Source of the DNA: Chryseobacterium sp. CH25
Lineage (GTDB): Bacteria > Bacteroidota > Bacteroidia > Flavobacteriales > Weeksellaceae
Assembly: GCF_004119455.1 (NCBI RefSeq)
Contig: NZ_NRQT01000002.1
Location: forward strand, 69,501-133,500
Direction: 5' to 3'
DNA: 64,000 nucleotides
Of the stretch, positions 53,878-63,773 are shown piece by piece. Both the position numbers and the translations under genes were made by a program. Position 1 is the stretch's first letter, and the number at the start of each line of letters is the position of its first letter. The notes under the pieces are model-generated. The model had not been told where the DNA came from. It was given only the letters and a program-made list of their open reading frames with translations, and did not search any database.

Positions 53878-53898
53878 TAGGATATTTCAAGATATAAT

Positions 53899-53926
53899 AA
53901 AGGTCTCATCTTCGGGTGAGACCTTT
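53899..53926 (+). terminator. Terminator of the lipocalin-like gene
   Basis: AAAGGTCTCA pairs with TGAGACCTTT around a TTCG-type tetraloop with one extra pair. A very stable hairpin. Confidence 0.88.
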
Positions 53927-53984
53927 CTGTTAAAAAGGAATTGTAATTCATCAGAAATTAAATTTCTATTTCCTTTAAAATCAT

Positions 53985-53992
53985 TATTTTTG
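53985..53992 (+). promoter_or_regulatory. Putative -7 promoter element of leuS
   Basis: TATTTTTG on the plus strand, 62 bases before the leuS start. Confidence 0.45.
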
Positions 53993-54054
53993 TGAATCTT
54001 GTTTACAAGAAAAGCAATCCAATATTAAAGTCTAACATATAACATATATATAAA

Positions 54055-56868
54055 GTGTTTTACGATCATCAGCAGATAGAAAAAAAGTGGCAGAAATACT
54101 GGGAGGATAATCAAACCTATAAAACCTCCAATAATACCGATAAACCTAAATTTTATGTACTCGATATGTTTCCGTATCCATCCGGAGCAGGACTTCACGT
54201 AGGTCACCCACTGGGATACATTGCGTCAGATATTTATGCGAGGTATAAAAGACACCAGGGATTTAACGTTCTCCATCCGGTAGGTTATGACAGCTTCGGG
54301 CTTCCTGCTGAGCAGTATGCAATCCAGACAGGGCAGCATCCGGCAATTACTACAGAACAGAATATCAACAGATACGAAGAGCAGTTAAGAAAAATCGGAT
54401 TTTCATTCGACTGGAGTAGAGAGGTAAGAACTTCTGATGCATCTTATTATAAATGGACACAATGGATATTTATTGAGTTGTATCATTCTTGGTATAATAA
54501 AAATACAGATAAGGCAGAATCTATTGATACCTTAATCAAACATTTTGAAGAAAAAGGTACAGAAGGATTAAATGCCAATCAAAATGATGAGCTCAACTTC
54601 ACAGCAGAAGAATGGGCTAATGCTTCTGATCTTGATAAAGAAGATATCTTGTTAAATTACCGTCTTGCATACAGAGCAGAGACAACGGTAAACTGGTGCC
54701 CGGCATTGGGAACCGTTTTAGCAAACGATGAAATAAAAGACGGAAAGTCTGAAAGAGGAGGATTCCCTGTATTCCAAAAGAAAATGATGCAGTGGAGTAT
54801 GAGAATCTCAGCTTATTCCGAAAGATTACTACAGGGGCTTTCTACATTAGACTGGCCACAGCCATTGAAAGATTCCCAGGAATACTGGATTGGAAAATCT
54901 CAGGGAGCACAGGTTCAGTTCCAGGTAGATGGGCATGATGAGGTTGTTGAGGTTTTCACTACAAGGCCTGATACCATCTTTGGAGCTACCTTTATGGTAT
55001 TGGCACCTGAGAATCCTTTAGTGGATACAATTACTACAGCTGCTCAGAAAGTAGAAGTAGATACTTATATAGAAGAAACTTCCAAAAAAACTGAAAGAGA
55101 CAGAATGTCTGACGTGAAAAACGTGAGCGGAGCTTTCACAGGAAGTTATGCAATCAATCCGTTTAGCGGAGAGAAAATGCCGATCTATATTTCAGATTAT
55201 GTATTGATGGGCTATGGAACAGGAGCTGTAATGGCTGTTCCTGCACATGATGAACGTGATCACAGATTTGCAAAGAAATTTAATTTAGAAATTAAAAAAG
55301 TTGTAGCCACTGAAGAAGACGTTCAGGAAAACTCTTTTGATTCTAAGGACTCTGTTTGTGTAAACTCAGATTTCTTAAACGGATTAAATTATAATGACGC
55401 CAAGTCAAAAATAATTTCAGAAATTGAAACGAAAGGTATCGGTCATGGAACTACAAACTACAGACAGCGTGACGCCATTTTCTCAAGACAGCGTTATTGG
55501 GGTGAACCGGTTCCTATATATTATAAGGAAGGAATGCCGTACACGTTGCCAGTTTCTGCATTACCGTTGGAACTTCCTGAAGTTGAAAAATATTTGCCAA
55601 CTGAAGATGGAGATCCACCACTAGGAAATGCTAAAACATTTGCTTGGGATGAGGCTAACCAAAAAGTTGTGGCTACTGAGTTAATTGATGATAAAACAAT
55701 ATTCCCGTTAGAATTATCCACAATGCCAGGTTGGGCAGGAAGCTCATGGTATTTCCTTAGATATATGGATCCACAAAATGACGGAGAGTTCTCTGCAAAG
55801 AATCTTTCAGATTATTGGGGGCAAGTAGATTTATATATAGGAGGTAGCGAGCACGCAACCGGTCACTTATTATACTCACGTTTCTGGAATATGTTCTTAA
55901 AAGACAGAGGGTATATTAATCATGATGAGCCTTTCCAGAAATTAATCAACCAGGGAATGATCCTTGGGATGAGTGCATTCGTGTACAGAATTGACGGTAC
56001 TAATCAATATGTATCTAAAAATTTAGCTAAAGACTACCAGACTCAGCAGATCCACGTTGACGTATCCTTATTAAAAGGAACCTCTGACGAATTGGATACT
56101 GAAGCTTTCAAAGCATGGAGACCTGATTATGCTGATGCAGAATTTATTTTGGAAGATGGAAAATACATCACAGACCGTGAAGTAGAAAAAATGTCCAAGT
56201 CTAAATATAATGTAGTAAACCCTGATGATATCTGTGAAGAATACGGAGCAGACGGATTAAGACTATACGAAATGTTCTTAGGACCATTAGAACAATCCAA
56301 GCCTTGGAATACTCAGGGACTAAGTGGAGTGTATGGTTTCCTTAAAAAATTCTGGAACCTTTATTTCAATGGGGAAACTTTTGAGGTATCAGACGAAGAA
56401 CCTACAAAAGCAGAATATAAAGTTTTACATACCTTAATAAAGAAAGTAGTTTACGATATTGAAAACTTCTCTTTCAATACCTCAGTATCATCATTTATGA
56501 TTGCTGTAAACGAACTTCAGAAATTAAAATGTAACAAGCGCAATATTTTAGAGCCGTTAGCCGTTATCATCTCTCCTTATGCACCGCACATCTGTGAAGA
56601 ATTGTGGAGTTTATTAGGACACAATACATCTATCGAATTCGAGAAGTTTCCGGCATTAAACGAAGATTATCTGATCGAGGATGAAATTGAATATCCGGTA
56701 AGCGTAAATGGTAAAATGAAGTTCAAAATTTCTCTTTCAGCTCAATTATCTGCTAAGGAAGTGGAAGATTTGGTGATTTCAAATGAGAAAATGCAACAGA
56801 TTTTGGAGGGTAAAACCCCTAAAAAAATCATTGTAGTCCCTCACCGTATTGTGAATATCGTAATTTAA
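54055..56868 (+). CDS. leuS: Leucine--tRNA ligase
   Basis: LeuS charges tRNA-Leu. The 937-residue class I synthetase has the HIGH-type motif HVGHPLGY (48-55), the editing (CP1) domain in the first half (with [18 protein letters not shown] and [12 protein letters not shown]), and KMSKS at 712-716. The start is GTG at 54055, giving [16 protein letters not shown]; this is the normal LeuS N-terminus, and no in-frame ATG is nearer. Its promoter lies about 60 bases upstream, after the terminator of the lipoprotein gene. Confidence 0.97.
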   Translation: MFYDHQQIEKKWQKYWEDNQTYKTSNNTDKPKFYVLDMFPYPSGAGLHVGHPLGYIASDIYARYKRHQGFNVLHPVGYDSFGLPAEQYAIQTGQHPAITTEQNINRYEEQLRKIGFSFDWSREVRTSDASYYKWTQWIFIELYHSWYNKNTDKAESIDTLIKHFEEKGTEGLNANQNDELNFTAEEWANASDLDKEDILLNYRLAYRAETTVNWCPALGTVLANDEIKDGKSERGGFPVFQKKMMQWSMRISAYSERLLQGLSTLDWPQPLKDSQEYWIGKSQGAQVQFQVDGHDEVVEVFTTRPDTIFGATFMVLAPENPLVDTITTAAQKVEVDTYIEETSKKTERDRMSDVKNVSGAFTGSYAINPFSGEKMPIYISDYVLMGYGTGAVMAVPAHDERDHRFAKKFNLEIKKVVATEEDVQENSFDSKDSVCVNSDFLNGLNYNDAKSKIISEIETKGIGHGTTNYRQRDAIFSRQRYWGEPVPIYYKEGMPYTLPVSALPLELPEVEKYLPTEDGDPPLGNAKTFAWDEANQKVVATELIDDKTIFPLELSTMPGWAGSSWYFLRYMDPQNDGEFSAKNLSDYWGQVDLYIGGSEHATGHLLYSRFWNMFLKDRGYINHDEPFQKLINQGMILGMSAFVYRIDGTNQYVSKNLAKDYQTQQIHVDVSLLKGTSDELDTEAFKAWRPDYADAEFILEDGKYITDREVEKMSKSKYNVVNPDDICEEYGADGLRLYEMFLGPLEQSKPWNTQGLSGVYGFLKKFWNLYFNGETFEVSDEEPTKAEYKVLHTLIKKVVYDIENFSFNTSVSSFMIAVNELQKLKCNKRNILEPLAVIISPYAPHICEELWSLLGHNTSIEFEKFPALNEDYLIEDEIEYPVSVNGKMKFKISLSAQLSAKEVEDLVISNEKMQQILEGKTPKKIIVVPHRIVNIVI

Positions 56869-57049
56869 AAAAAAATTAACATTGGGAAATTAAAAAAAAT
56901 GGGTGTTTTATTTTTTTGATTTTTTAACTCAAATGTTAAATTTGGAAAAAATAAATAAAATATTTAAGAATAATTGTTATATCGAAATCGTATTAAAAAT
57001 TCTTTATCAAAAAAAGCAAAATGTTTAATTAAGACTCTTGCATTTTAAT

Positions 57050-57057
57050 TAATTTTG
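57050..57057 (+). promoter_or_regulatory. Putative -7 promoter element of the TonB cluster
   Basis: TAATTTTG on the plus strand, 50 bases before the exbB ATG. It fits TAnnTTTG but has no matching TTG at a normal spacing, so it is only a candidate. The gap of 239 bases between leuS and exbB shows no other element. Confidence 0.4.
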
Positions 57058-57107
57058 CCTTTAATTTACACCCTGTAAAATTTTAAAACAATATAATTTA
57101 GTTAAAT

Positions 57108-57971
57108 ATGGAAATGAATGTTTCAAAAAATGATGAGCAAGTAGTTGCTAGAAAGGCAGGAGGTTTAAATCCAGCTGTTATTATTCCTATTCTATTTGCT
57201 ATAGGAGTATGTATTTATTTATTCGTTCTTGGTAGCCCAGGAAACTTTAAAGACGCAGACAAACTAGGAAGTGGATCTGTAGCTTTTTCAAGCATTGAAG
57301 GAAAAGACATTCACCCAGAGTCGTTTTTAGGTATTATCTACAAAGGAGGGGTTATTGTACCAATCTTGATTACTTTCATGATTACAGTAATCGTTTTCTC
57401 TTTCGAAAGATATTTCGTTCTTGGTAAAGCTGCTGGAAAAGGAAACTTAGACAACTTCGTAGTTCAAGTAAGAAGCTTACTAAACCAAAACAAAATTGAC
57501 GAAGCTATCGAAGAGTGTGACAGACAACAAGGTTCTGTAGGGAACGTTGTAAAAGAAGGTCTTACTACTTATAAAGCTTTAGCTCACGATAACACATTAA
57601 ATAAAGAGCAGAAAATGGTAGCACTTAACAAAGCTATCGAAGAAGCTACAACTCTTGAGATGCCAATGCTTGAGAAAAACATGATGATCCTTTCTACTTT
57701 AGGTACAGTTGCAACGTTAGTAGCACTACTTGGAACGGTAATCGGGATGATCAAGGCGTTCTTTGCATTAGGTTCAGGGGGTGGTACTCCAGATGCTGCT
57801 GCTCTATCTACAGGTATCTCTGAAGCCTTGATTAACACAGCTTTAGGTATTGGTACTTCAGCAATCGCTATTATCCTTTATAACTTCTTTACATCTAAAA
57901 TTGATGGATTAACTTATAAGATCGATGAGATCTCTATGAGCATCCAGCAGTCTTTCGCTGAATTCAACTAA
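57108..57971 (+). CDS. exbB: MotA/TolQ/ExbB proton channel protein
   Basis: A 287-residue inner-membrane protein with an N-terminal span (PAVIIPILFAIGVCIYLFVL, about 22-41), a second span near 80-102 (VIVPILITFMITVIVFSFER) and a pair of C-terminal spans containing LSTLGTVATLVALLGTVIGM. The cytoplasmic domain between them is typical. Together with ExbD it forms the stator that uses the proton gradient to drive TonB. It is the first gene of a cluster of seven on the plus strand. The starting ATG at 57108 is adjacent to a second ATG two codons downstream. Confidence 0.93.
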   Translation: MEMNVSKNDEQVVARKAGGLNPAVIIPILFAIGVCIYLFVLGSPGNFKDADKLGSGSVAFSSIEGKDIHPESFLGIIYKGGVIVPILITFMITVIVFSFERYFVLGKAAGKGNLDNFVVQVRSLLNQNKIDEAIEECDRQQGSVGNVVKEGLTTYKALAHDNTLNKEQKMVALNKAIEEATTLEMPMLEKNMMILSTLGTVATLVALLGTVIGMIKAFFALGSGGGTPDAAALSTGISEALINTALGIGTSAIAIILYNFFTSKIDGLTYKIDEISMSIQQSFAEFN

Positions 57972-58032
57972 GAATTAGCAAGAAATTTGCATTAGCAATT
58001 AAAAGAAGTTTAATTAAAAATATTTTATAATA

Positions 58033-58641
58033 ATGGCGAGAGTCAAACCTAAAAGACATGGAGTAGTGACGGACATGACCGCAATGTGTGACGTTGCGTT
58101 CCTACTTCTTACGTTCTTTATCTTGACCACTCAGTTTAAGAAACCTGACGTGGAGCAGATCAAACCGCCATCTTCAATTTCGGAAAAATTGCTTCCTGAT
58201 GCTAGTTTAATGACTATCAACGCTACTCCGGACGGAAAATTCTATTTCCAGCCAGTAGAAAACGCATCAGAAAGAGTTGCTCTTTTGGATAAAATGGGAC
58301 AAAAGTATGGTATTACTTTTGACAATAACCAAAAAGCTGCTTTCCAGAAAGTTCAGGCAATTGGAGTTCCAATGAACCAACTTAAAGGTTATTTGGATAT
58401 GTCTGCAGATGAGCAAAAAAATTATAAGAGTCCTACAGGTATTCCTATGGACAGTACAAATAAGCAGTTAATTGACTGGGTAAAAGAAAGTTTGAGCGTT
58501 AATCCTGACTACAAGTTAGCCATTAAAGGTGACGTTACAACTCAGTACCCTAAAGTTAAAGGCCTGTTTGAAGGTTTAAGAGATATTGATTTTCTTAAAT
58601 TTTGGTTGATTACATCACAAGAAGGTAAACCTAACGAATAA
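58033..58641 (+). CDS. ExbD/TolR-type biopolymer transport protein 1
   Basis: A 202-residue protein. The N-terminal membrane segment has the channel aspartate in AMCDVAFLLLTFFILT (about 18-33). The periplasmic part is longer than in the neighbouring ExbD, with an insertion (about 75-125) before the normal domain (SVNPDYKLAIKGDVTTQYPK). It follows exbB by 62 bases. Two different ExbD proteins beside one ExbB is the usual arrangement in this bacterial group. Confidence 0.92.
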   Translation: MARVKPKRHGVVTDMTAMCDVAFLLLTFFILTTQFKKPDVEQIKPPSSISEKLLPDASLMTINATPDGKFYFQPVENASERVALLDKMGQKYGITFDNNQKAAFQKVQAIGVPMNQLKGYLDMSADEQKNYKSPTGIPMDSTNKQLIDWVKESLSVNPDYKLAIKGDVTTQYPKVKGLFEGLRDIDFLKFWLITSQEGKPNE

Positions 58642-58652
58642 TATCGATAGAA

Positions 58653-59219
58653 ATGGCAGAAGTACAAGTACAAGAGAAAGGCGGCAAGGGCGGCAAGGTC
58701 CGTTCCAAGAAGCAAAGTACCAGAGTCGATATGACTCCGATGGTGGACTTGGGTTTTCTATTGATTACCTTCTTTATGTTCACAACTACATTCAGTAAAC
58801 CGAATGTTATGGACTTAGGTCTTCCGGCTAAACCAAAGCCTGATGCTCCTAAACCTCCACCAACAGAAATTAAACTTTCTAACTCAATTTCTATCCTATT
58901 AGGAAAAAACAACAGAGTTTTCTGGCACCAACAGGATGCTACATCTCTAAATGACCAGACTCTTTTGGAAACTACTCTTGATAGAGAAGGAATTAGAAAA
59001 GTAATTCAGCAGGCAAAATCTAGAGCTGCAGATCAAACGAAATTTACCGTGATCATTAAGCCAACTGACGATGCTGTATATAAGAACTTTGTTGATATTC
59101 TTGACGAAATGGCAATTACCAAAAGTGAGCAATACGGGGTTACCGATGTGAAAGCTTGGGAAAAAGCTGTTTATGATAAGAAAGTAGGAGGTGCTGCTGC
59201 ACCGGCTGCTACAAAGTAA
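58653..59219 (+). CDS. ExbD/TolR-type biopolymer transport protein 2
   Basis: A 188-residue protein starting 12 bases after the first ExbD. The basic N-terminus is followed by VDMTPMVDLGFLLITFFMFT (about 25-44), with the channel aspartate, and a periplasmic domain ending in an Ala-rich tail (GGAAAPAATK). The orphan ExbD at 37859-38377 resembles this copy rather than the first. Confidence 0.93.
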   Translation: MAEVQVQEKGGKGGKVRSKKQSTRVDMTPMVDLGFLLITFFMFTTTFSKPNVMDLGLPAKPKPDAPKPPPTEIKLSNSISILLGKNNRVFWHQQDATSLNDQTLLETTLDREGIRKVIQQAKSRAADQTKFTVIIKPTDDAVYKNFVDILDEMAITKSEQYGVTDVKAWEKAVYDKKVGGAAAPAATK

Positions 59220-59247
59220 TTTAACCATAAAATTGTATATCTAATCT

Positions 59248-60078
59248 ATGGCAGATGAAAATGTATACGGTCAGAATCTTACTCTAGACGAAATCGTATT
59301 TGAAAATAGAAACAAGGAATATGGTGCCTATGATCTTAGACATCAGTATCCGAGACTTTTAACAAAGTCATTTATTATCGGAACAGCTTTATTCCTTTTG
59401 GCAGCTTTATCGCCGTTCATCTATCTTACGATCAAGAATCTTACAGCTCCGCCTAAGCAAGAAGTAAAGGCAGATCTTGTAGATATTCTTGAAGAAGAAC
59501 CGATTATCGAGCAGCCTAAAGAAGAAGAACCACCTCCACCACCGCCACCTCCAAAAGAGGAGCCGAAAATTGAAGTGATTCAGAACGTTGTTCCTGAGCC
59601 TGTAAAAGCTCCGAAGATTGAAACTCCACCACCGCCAATTTCTAAGCAGTTGGAAACTACAACTGGTTTGAATAATCAGGAGGGAGTTAAAGCTCCGGCT
59701 TATACACCGCCACCACCACCACCATCTACAGGTACTAAAGCTAGTACAGTAGAAGTGAAAGCGAATAACCCTAACGAAATCTACAAAGATGTAGACCAGT
59801 CTGCAGAATATCCTGGAGGTATGGGAGCATTAAGAAAATTCTTAGGAGAAAACTTTGATACTTCATTAATGGAAGGAGGTGAAGGTACCCTTAAAGCTAA
59901 GCTTAAGTTCGTTGTAGAAAAAGACGGAACTGTTTCTGCGGTTACTATTGAAGAGAAATCTCCAAATGGCGACTTCAACAATGAAGCAATTCGTGTAGTT
60001 AAGAAACTTAAAAAGTGGACTCCTGCTAAGAGAAATGGAGAAAGCGTAAGATCTTACTATAGCGTACCATTACTATGA
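59248..60078 (+). CDS. tonB: TonB energy transducer
   Basis: A 276-residue protein. The N-terminal cytoplasmic stretch (KEYGAYDLRHQYPRLL) precedes one membrane span (about 40-63), then a periplasmic Pro/Glu-rich linker with three polyproline runs (PPPPPPPP, PPPP, PPPPPP). The C-terminal TonB domain (about 195-276) includes DGTVSAVTIEEKSPNGDFNN and KKLKKWTPAKRNGESVRSYY. It couples the ExbB-ExbD motor to outer-membrane receptors. It ends the core of the cluster, followed by a hairpin. Confidence 0.93.
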   Translation: MADENVYGQNLTLDEIVFENRNKEYGAYDLRHQYPRLLTKSFIIGTALFLLAALSPFIYLTIKNLTAPPKQEVKADLVDILEEEPIIEQPKEEEPPPPPPPPKEEPKIEVIQNVVPEPVKAPKIETPPPPISKQLETTTGLNNQEGVKAPAYTPPPPPPSTGTKASTVEVKANNPNEIYKDVDQSAEYPGGMGALRKFLGENFDTSLMEGGEGTLKAKLKFVVEKDGTVSAVTIEEKSPNGDFNNEAIRVVKKLKKWTPAKRNGESVRSYYSVPLL

Positions 60079-60116
60079 ACTTTGAATAATTAGACTTATT
60101 TATTCAGAATATAAAT

Positions 60117-60150
60117 AAAAAGAGAGGCATATGCTTCTCTTTTTATTTTT
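60117..60150 (+). terminator. Terminator after tonB
   Basis: AAAAGAGAGGCAT pairs with ATGCTTCTCTTTT (one G-U pair) with no loop bases beyond the turn, and a T-run follows. The next promoter box starts at 60156, so transcription probably restarts there. Confidence 0.7.
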
Positions 60151-60155
60151 TTTGG

Positions 60156-60163
60156 TATTTTTG
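60156..60163 (+). promoter_or_regulatory. Putative -7 promoter element of the small membrane protein gene
   Basis: TATTTTTG on the plus strand, only 4 bases before the ATG at 60168, so the transcript would be essentially leaderless. Confidence 0.5.
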
Positions 60164-60167
60164 TTAC

Positions 60168-60365
60168 ATGATGTTCAATTGGTTATCCCTGGTTACGGGA
60201 TTGTTTTATATTGTTTTAGGAATTGTAGTCATTATCTATAAATTCTTCTTTACTATTTTAGAACCTGCTATTGCTTATGCTTTAGGAGCAGTGTTGATTA
60301 TTTATGGTATTTTCAGAATTTATAGAGCCGTTTCTAAAATCAAAAAATCGAAAGATGAAGAATAG
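60168..60365 (+). CDS. Small two-span membrane protein
   Basis: A 65-residue protein. Two hydrophobic segments (WLSLVTGLFYIVLGIVVIIY at 4-23 and AIAYALGAVLIIYGIFRIYR) leave a Lys/Glu-rich tail (KIKKSKDEE). The frame overlaps the start of the PstS-like gene by 11 bases, so they are translationally linked. I do not know the family. Its position between TonB and the PstS-like gene suggests a partner of that membrane complex. Confidence 0.75.
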   Translation: MMFNWLSLVTGLFYIVLGIVVIIYKFFFTILEPAIAYALGAVLIIYGIFRIYRAVSKIKKSKDEE

Positions 60366-61227
60366 TTTCAAAATTGCACTTGCTTTCACCATAAGTATTA
60401 TGCTGACAGGTTGCAAAAAAGAGGAGAAATCTCCTTCCTATAATAAAGGTGATCTTACGATTTTTACAGATGAATCTTTTCAAAGCGTTACAGAAGCATT
60501 AGCGGATGGTTATATGATTAATTACCCTGAAACGCGTATCAAAGTAGAAACAAAAAAAGAAGATTTAGGCTTTCTTGATCTTTTACATGGTAATGCTAAA
60601 GTCATTGTAATGTCCAGAAACCTGAAACCTGAAGAAATAAAAACATACGAAGAAAGGACAGACCTGAAGTTTCTTCCTGCTAAATTCGCTGCAGATGCCG
60701 TAGTTTTTGTAGTTCCAAAAGACTCTCCAAAAGAAAGTATTTCAATGGATGAGATCAGTAATGGACTTCTTTCAGATAATAAAGAATTTATTTTTGACGG
60801 GACCAACTCCAGTAATCTGAACTTTGTGGCTGAGAAATTAAAAAAACAGCCTAAAGATCTTAAATATTCCATTATTCCCGGAAATCAGAAGATTATAGAA
60901 GAACTAGGGAAATATCCTAATAAAATAGGCGTTATTGGGCTTAATACCTTCAGCCGTCCTTATGATAAAGCTTCAGAGAAACTGAGAGAAATGGTCAAAG
61001 TTCTTCCGGTAGTTGATAAAGGGAAATCCTACAATGCCGATTTTGAAGGACTACGTTCCATGGAATATCCGTTTACAAGAGTTCTTTATTTCCTGGAAAA
61101 CGAAGGTAATTTCAATATTGCAAACGGATTTATAAGATTTTCATGTACCCATTTAGGACAGAAAATTGTTCAAAAAGAAGGCTTACAGCCTTATAATCTG
61201 TATAAAAGAGAAGTACAGATGCGTTAA
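60355..61227 (+). CDS. PstS-like substrate-binding lipoprotein
   Basis: I start this at ATG 60355, giving MKNSFKIALAFTISIMLTGC with a lipid-modified Cys20 and 290 residues in total. The open frame extends further upstream inside the neighbouring gene, but without a signal. The body is a type II periplasmic binding protein of the PstS type: GDLTIFTDESFQSVTEALAD near the start and SMDEISNGLLSDNKEFIFDG with NSSNLNF near the middle, where phosphate-binding proteins place their ligand loops. Phosphate binding itself is not shown; in this group the protein accompanies TonB rather than a Pst transporter. Confidence 0.85.
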   Translation: MKNSFKIALAFTISIMLTGCKKEEKSPSYNKGDLTIFTDESFQSVTEALADGYMINYPETRIKVETKKEDLGFLDLLHGNAKVIVMSRNLKPEEIKTYEERTDLKFLPAKFAADAVVFVVPKDSPKESISMDEISNGLLSDNKEFIFDGTNSSNLNFVAEKLKKQPKDLKYSIIPGNQKIIEELGKYPNKIGVIGLNTFSRPYDKASEKLREMVKVLPVVDKGKSYNADFEGLRSMEYPFTRVLYFLENEGNFNIANGFIRFSCTHLGQKIVQKEGLQPYNLYKREVQMR

Positions 61228-61318
61228 AAATTATTAAATTCACAATTTCTTCCTGATAAACAGAATATTTTGGTCTGAAAATTGTGTAGAATATAACTCA
61301 ATTATTAGAAAATATAAA

Positions 61319-62971
61319 ATGAAAGATATAATGAATATGAATGTAAAGAAGATTGCTTTTGGAGCAGCCGTGGTATTTTTTACCGGTTTTGCCTCTGCAC
61401 AGACATTGCAGGATGGTATTAACAGTATAGACAGTGATAAATTTGCTCAGGCAAAAACAAACTTCACTGATATGATCGCTAAAGAACCTACAGCTGAAAA
61501 CTACTTCTATTTAGGAAATACTTTCTTAAAGCAAGGAGAGCCGGATTATGCAAAAGCTACTGAAAACTTTAATAAAGGATTAGCTGCAGATGCTAAAAGC
61601 TTTGTTAATAAAATTGGTTTAGCTACTGTAAAATTAGGAAAAGGAGATAAAGGGGCTATTGCTGAAATTCAGAAAATAGTAACTGATTCTAAAGAAAAAG
61701 ATGCTGAAGTTTTATTCAGAGCAGCAGAAGCTTTAACTTTATTTGAAAAGAACAGTTCTCCGGATCTTGCAATCCAATTCCTGACTAAAGCAATTGAAAA
61801 AGCTGAGAAAAAAGGAGTTCCTGCTCATTACTATTATACATTAGGTGATGCTTACAGATTGAAGAGAGCTCCAGGTGAGGCTATGTCTGCTTATGACAAA
61901 GCATTACCATTAGCTAGAAATAAAGCTTCCGTTTACACAAGAATGGCAACTTTATGGATGGCTGCTCAACAATGGCAACAAGCAAAACAAAATATTGATA
62001 AAGCAATTGGTGTAGATCCTACATATGCCCCTGCATATAAGGCTATGGCTGGATATGATATCAGATATCAGCAAAATGCAAAAGCTACACAAGACCTTAT
62101 CAACTATACAAAATATGCTGACGAAGATCCATATACTCAATTAGAAATTGCAAAATTATACTTCACAAACGAAGATTATGCAAACTCTAAAGCAGTATTG
62201 GATAAAATTTTTGATAAAATTGATGATCCGATTAAGTTCAAGCTAAGAGCTTACCAGGCTTATGCAGATGGAAATTATGCTGATGCAAAACAGAACATGG
62301 ATACTTTCGTTGCTCAGGCTGACAAGGCAAGAGTATTGCCTGCTGACCAAGGTTTACAAGGACTTATTGCAGCAGGATTAGCAAAAGATGAAAAAGATGC
62401 TGCTAAAAAATCTGCTTTAACAACAGAATCTCAACAAAAAATCGCTATTGCTAAAGCAGCAAAAGACGAAACAATGAAATGGGATTTAGAATTAGCAAAC
62501 ATCGCTGGAGGTGGTGGTGCTTCTCAGGCTGAAGCTGATAAAGGACCTACTAACCCTGCTATTGAAGCATTGAAGAAACAAGTAGCTGCTAACAACCAGG
62601 ATTCTGATGCATTATTCAAATTAGCAACTGCTTATCAGGATGTTAAAAACTGGAACGGAGCAATCCTTACGTGGCAGAAAATGTCAGCACTTCTTCCTGA
62701 TTGGGCACCGGCTTATTACAGCCAGGGGTACTCTTACCAACAGGCAGGAAATAATGATGCTGCTAAATTAGCTTACGAAAAATTCATCAGTACGGTAAAA
62801 CCTGCTGATCAGGAAGCTAACAAACAGACTCTTGCTTACGCTTATTTTGCAGTAGCTTATATGAGCAAAGACTCAGATGTAGCAAAAGCAAAAGATTATG
62901 TTGCTAAGTCTCTACAGTTAGATCCTACTTATCAGGATGCTGTAAAATTAAATGCAGAGATCAACAAGTAA
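61319..62971 (+). CDS. Secreted tetratricopeptide-repeat protein
   Basis: A 550-residue protein with a signal peptide (ends ASAQ) and TPR helical pairs throughout: ENYFYLGNTFLKQGEPDYAK near 60, HYYYTLGDAYRLKRAPGEAM near 165, a KAMAGYDIRYQQNAKATQDL region, and a C-terminal group YYSQGYSYQQAGNNDAAKLA. It is rich in Ala and Lys. The TPRs usually bind proteins. It follows the PstS-like gene by 92 bases and closes the cluster. Confidence 0.88.
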   Translation: MKDIMNMNVKKIAFGAAVVFFTGFASAQTLQDGINSIDSDKFAQAKTNFTDMIAKEPTAENYFYLGNTFLKQGEPDYAKATENFNKGLAADAKSFVNKIGLATVKLGKGDKGAIAEIQKIVTDSKEKDAEVLFRAAEALTLFEKNSSPDLAIQFLTKAIEKAEKKGVPAHYYYTLGDAYRLKRAPGEAMSAYDKALPLARNKASVYTRMATLWMAAQQWQQAKQNIDKAIGVDPTYAPAYKAMAGYDIRYQQNAKATQDLINYTKYADEDPYTQLEIAKLYFTNEDYANSKAVLDKIFDKIDDPIKFKLRAYQAYADGNYADAKQNMDTFVAQADKARVLPADQGLQGLIAAGLAKDEKDAAKKSALTTESQQKIAIAKAAKDETMKWDLELANIAGGGGASQAEADKGPTNPAIEALKKQVAANNQDSDALFKLATAYQDVKNWNGAILTWQKMSALLPDWAPAYYSQGYSYQQAGNNDAAKLAYEKFISTVKPADQEANKQTLAYAYFAVAYMSKDSDVAKAKDYVAKSLQLDPTYQDAVKLNAEINK

Positions 62972-62995
62972 TTTAAAATTTAAATTATAGATATT

Positions 62996-63033
62996 AAAAC
63001 TTCCCATTCGTAATGTTTGGGAAGTTTTTATTT
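62996..63033 (+). terminator. Terminator of the TPR gene
   Basis: AAAACTTCCCA pairs with TGGGAAGTTTT (loop of about nine bases), followed by a T-run. The descending arm overlaps the -33 region of the bshB1 promoter. Confidence 0.82.
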
Positions 63034-63048
63034 TAAATCTTATCTTTG
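63017..63048 (+). promoter_or_regulatory. Promoter of bshB1
   Basis: TTG at 63017-63019, a 21-base spacer, and TATCTTTG at 63041-63048. The start codon is 5 bases after the box, so the mRNA should be leaderless. Confidence 0.65.
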
Positions 63049-63053
63049 ATTAT

Positions 63054-63773
63054 ATGAAAACAGATATACTTGCTTTTGGTGCACATCCCGATGATGTTGA
63101 GTTAGGATGTGGTGGAACGATTGCTAAATTGGTTGCCGAAGGAAAAAAATGCGTAGTAGTAGATCTTACCAGAGGAGAACTCGGGACAAGAGGTACAGAT
63201 GAAACAAGAAAAGCTGAAGCAGCAGATGCCGCTAAAATTCTTGGACTCTCCGCAAGAGAGAATCTCGGAATGAAAGATGGCTTTTTGGTCAATTCCGAAG
63301 AATACCAAATGAGGATCGTAAAAATGATTCGCAAATACAGGCCAGAAATCGTCTTAGCTAACGCAATTGATGATAGACATCCAGATCATGCAAAAGGAGC
63401 GAAATTAGTGTCAGATGCGTGCTTTTTGTCCGGACTGAGAAAAATTGAGACTGTAATGGATGGAGAAGCCCAGGAAGTTTGGAGACCTAAGCATGTTTTT
63501 CATTATATTCAGTGGAAAGATATCAAGCCGGAGTTCGTTATTGACATTTCAGAATTTCTGGATAAAAAGATTGCTTCATGTATGGCTTATAAAACTCAGT
63601 TTTATGATCCAACTTCTACGGAACCTGAAACGCCAATTACCACAAAAGACTTTTATGAGAGCTTAACTTACCGCGCACAGGATTTAGGGCGATTATCGGG
63701 AGTTGCTTATGCTGAGGGCTTTACGTCAGAAAGATTAATTTCTTTGAAAAATTTTGATGGAATTGTTTGGTAG
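63054..63773 (+). CDS. bshB1: Bacillithiol biosynthesis deacetylase BshB1
   Basis: BshB1 removes the acetyl group from N-acetylglucosaminyl malate in bacillithiol synthesis. It is a LmbE-like zinc enzyme of 239 residues. The zinc and acid motif is AHPDDVELGCGG (His11, Asp13, Asp14), and the second metal motif is DDRHPDHAKGA with His109 and His112. DLTRGELGTRGT (37-48) is the typical substrate loop of BshB1. The ATG at 63054 starts MKTDILAFGA. Confidence 0.94.
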   Translation: MKTDILAFGAHPDDVELGCGGTIAKLVAEGKKCVVVDLTRGELGTRGTDETRKAEAADAAKILGLSARENLGMKDGFLVNSEEYQMRIVKMIRKYRPEIVLANAIDDRHPDHAKGAKLVSDACFLSGLRKIETVMDGEAQEVWRPKHVFHYIQWKDIKPEFVIDISEFLDKKIASCMAYKTQFYDPTSTEPETPITTKDFYESLTYRAQDLGRLSGVAYAEGFTSERLISLKNFDGIVW

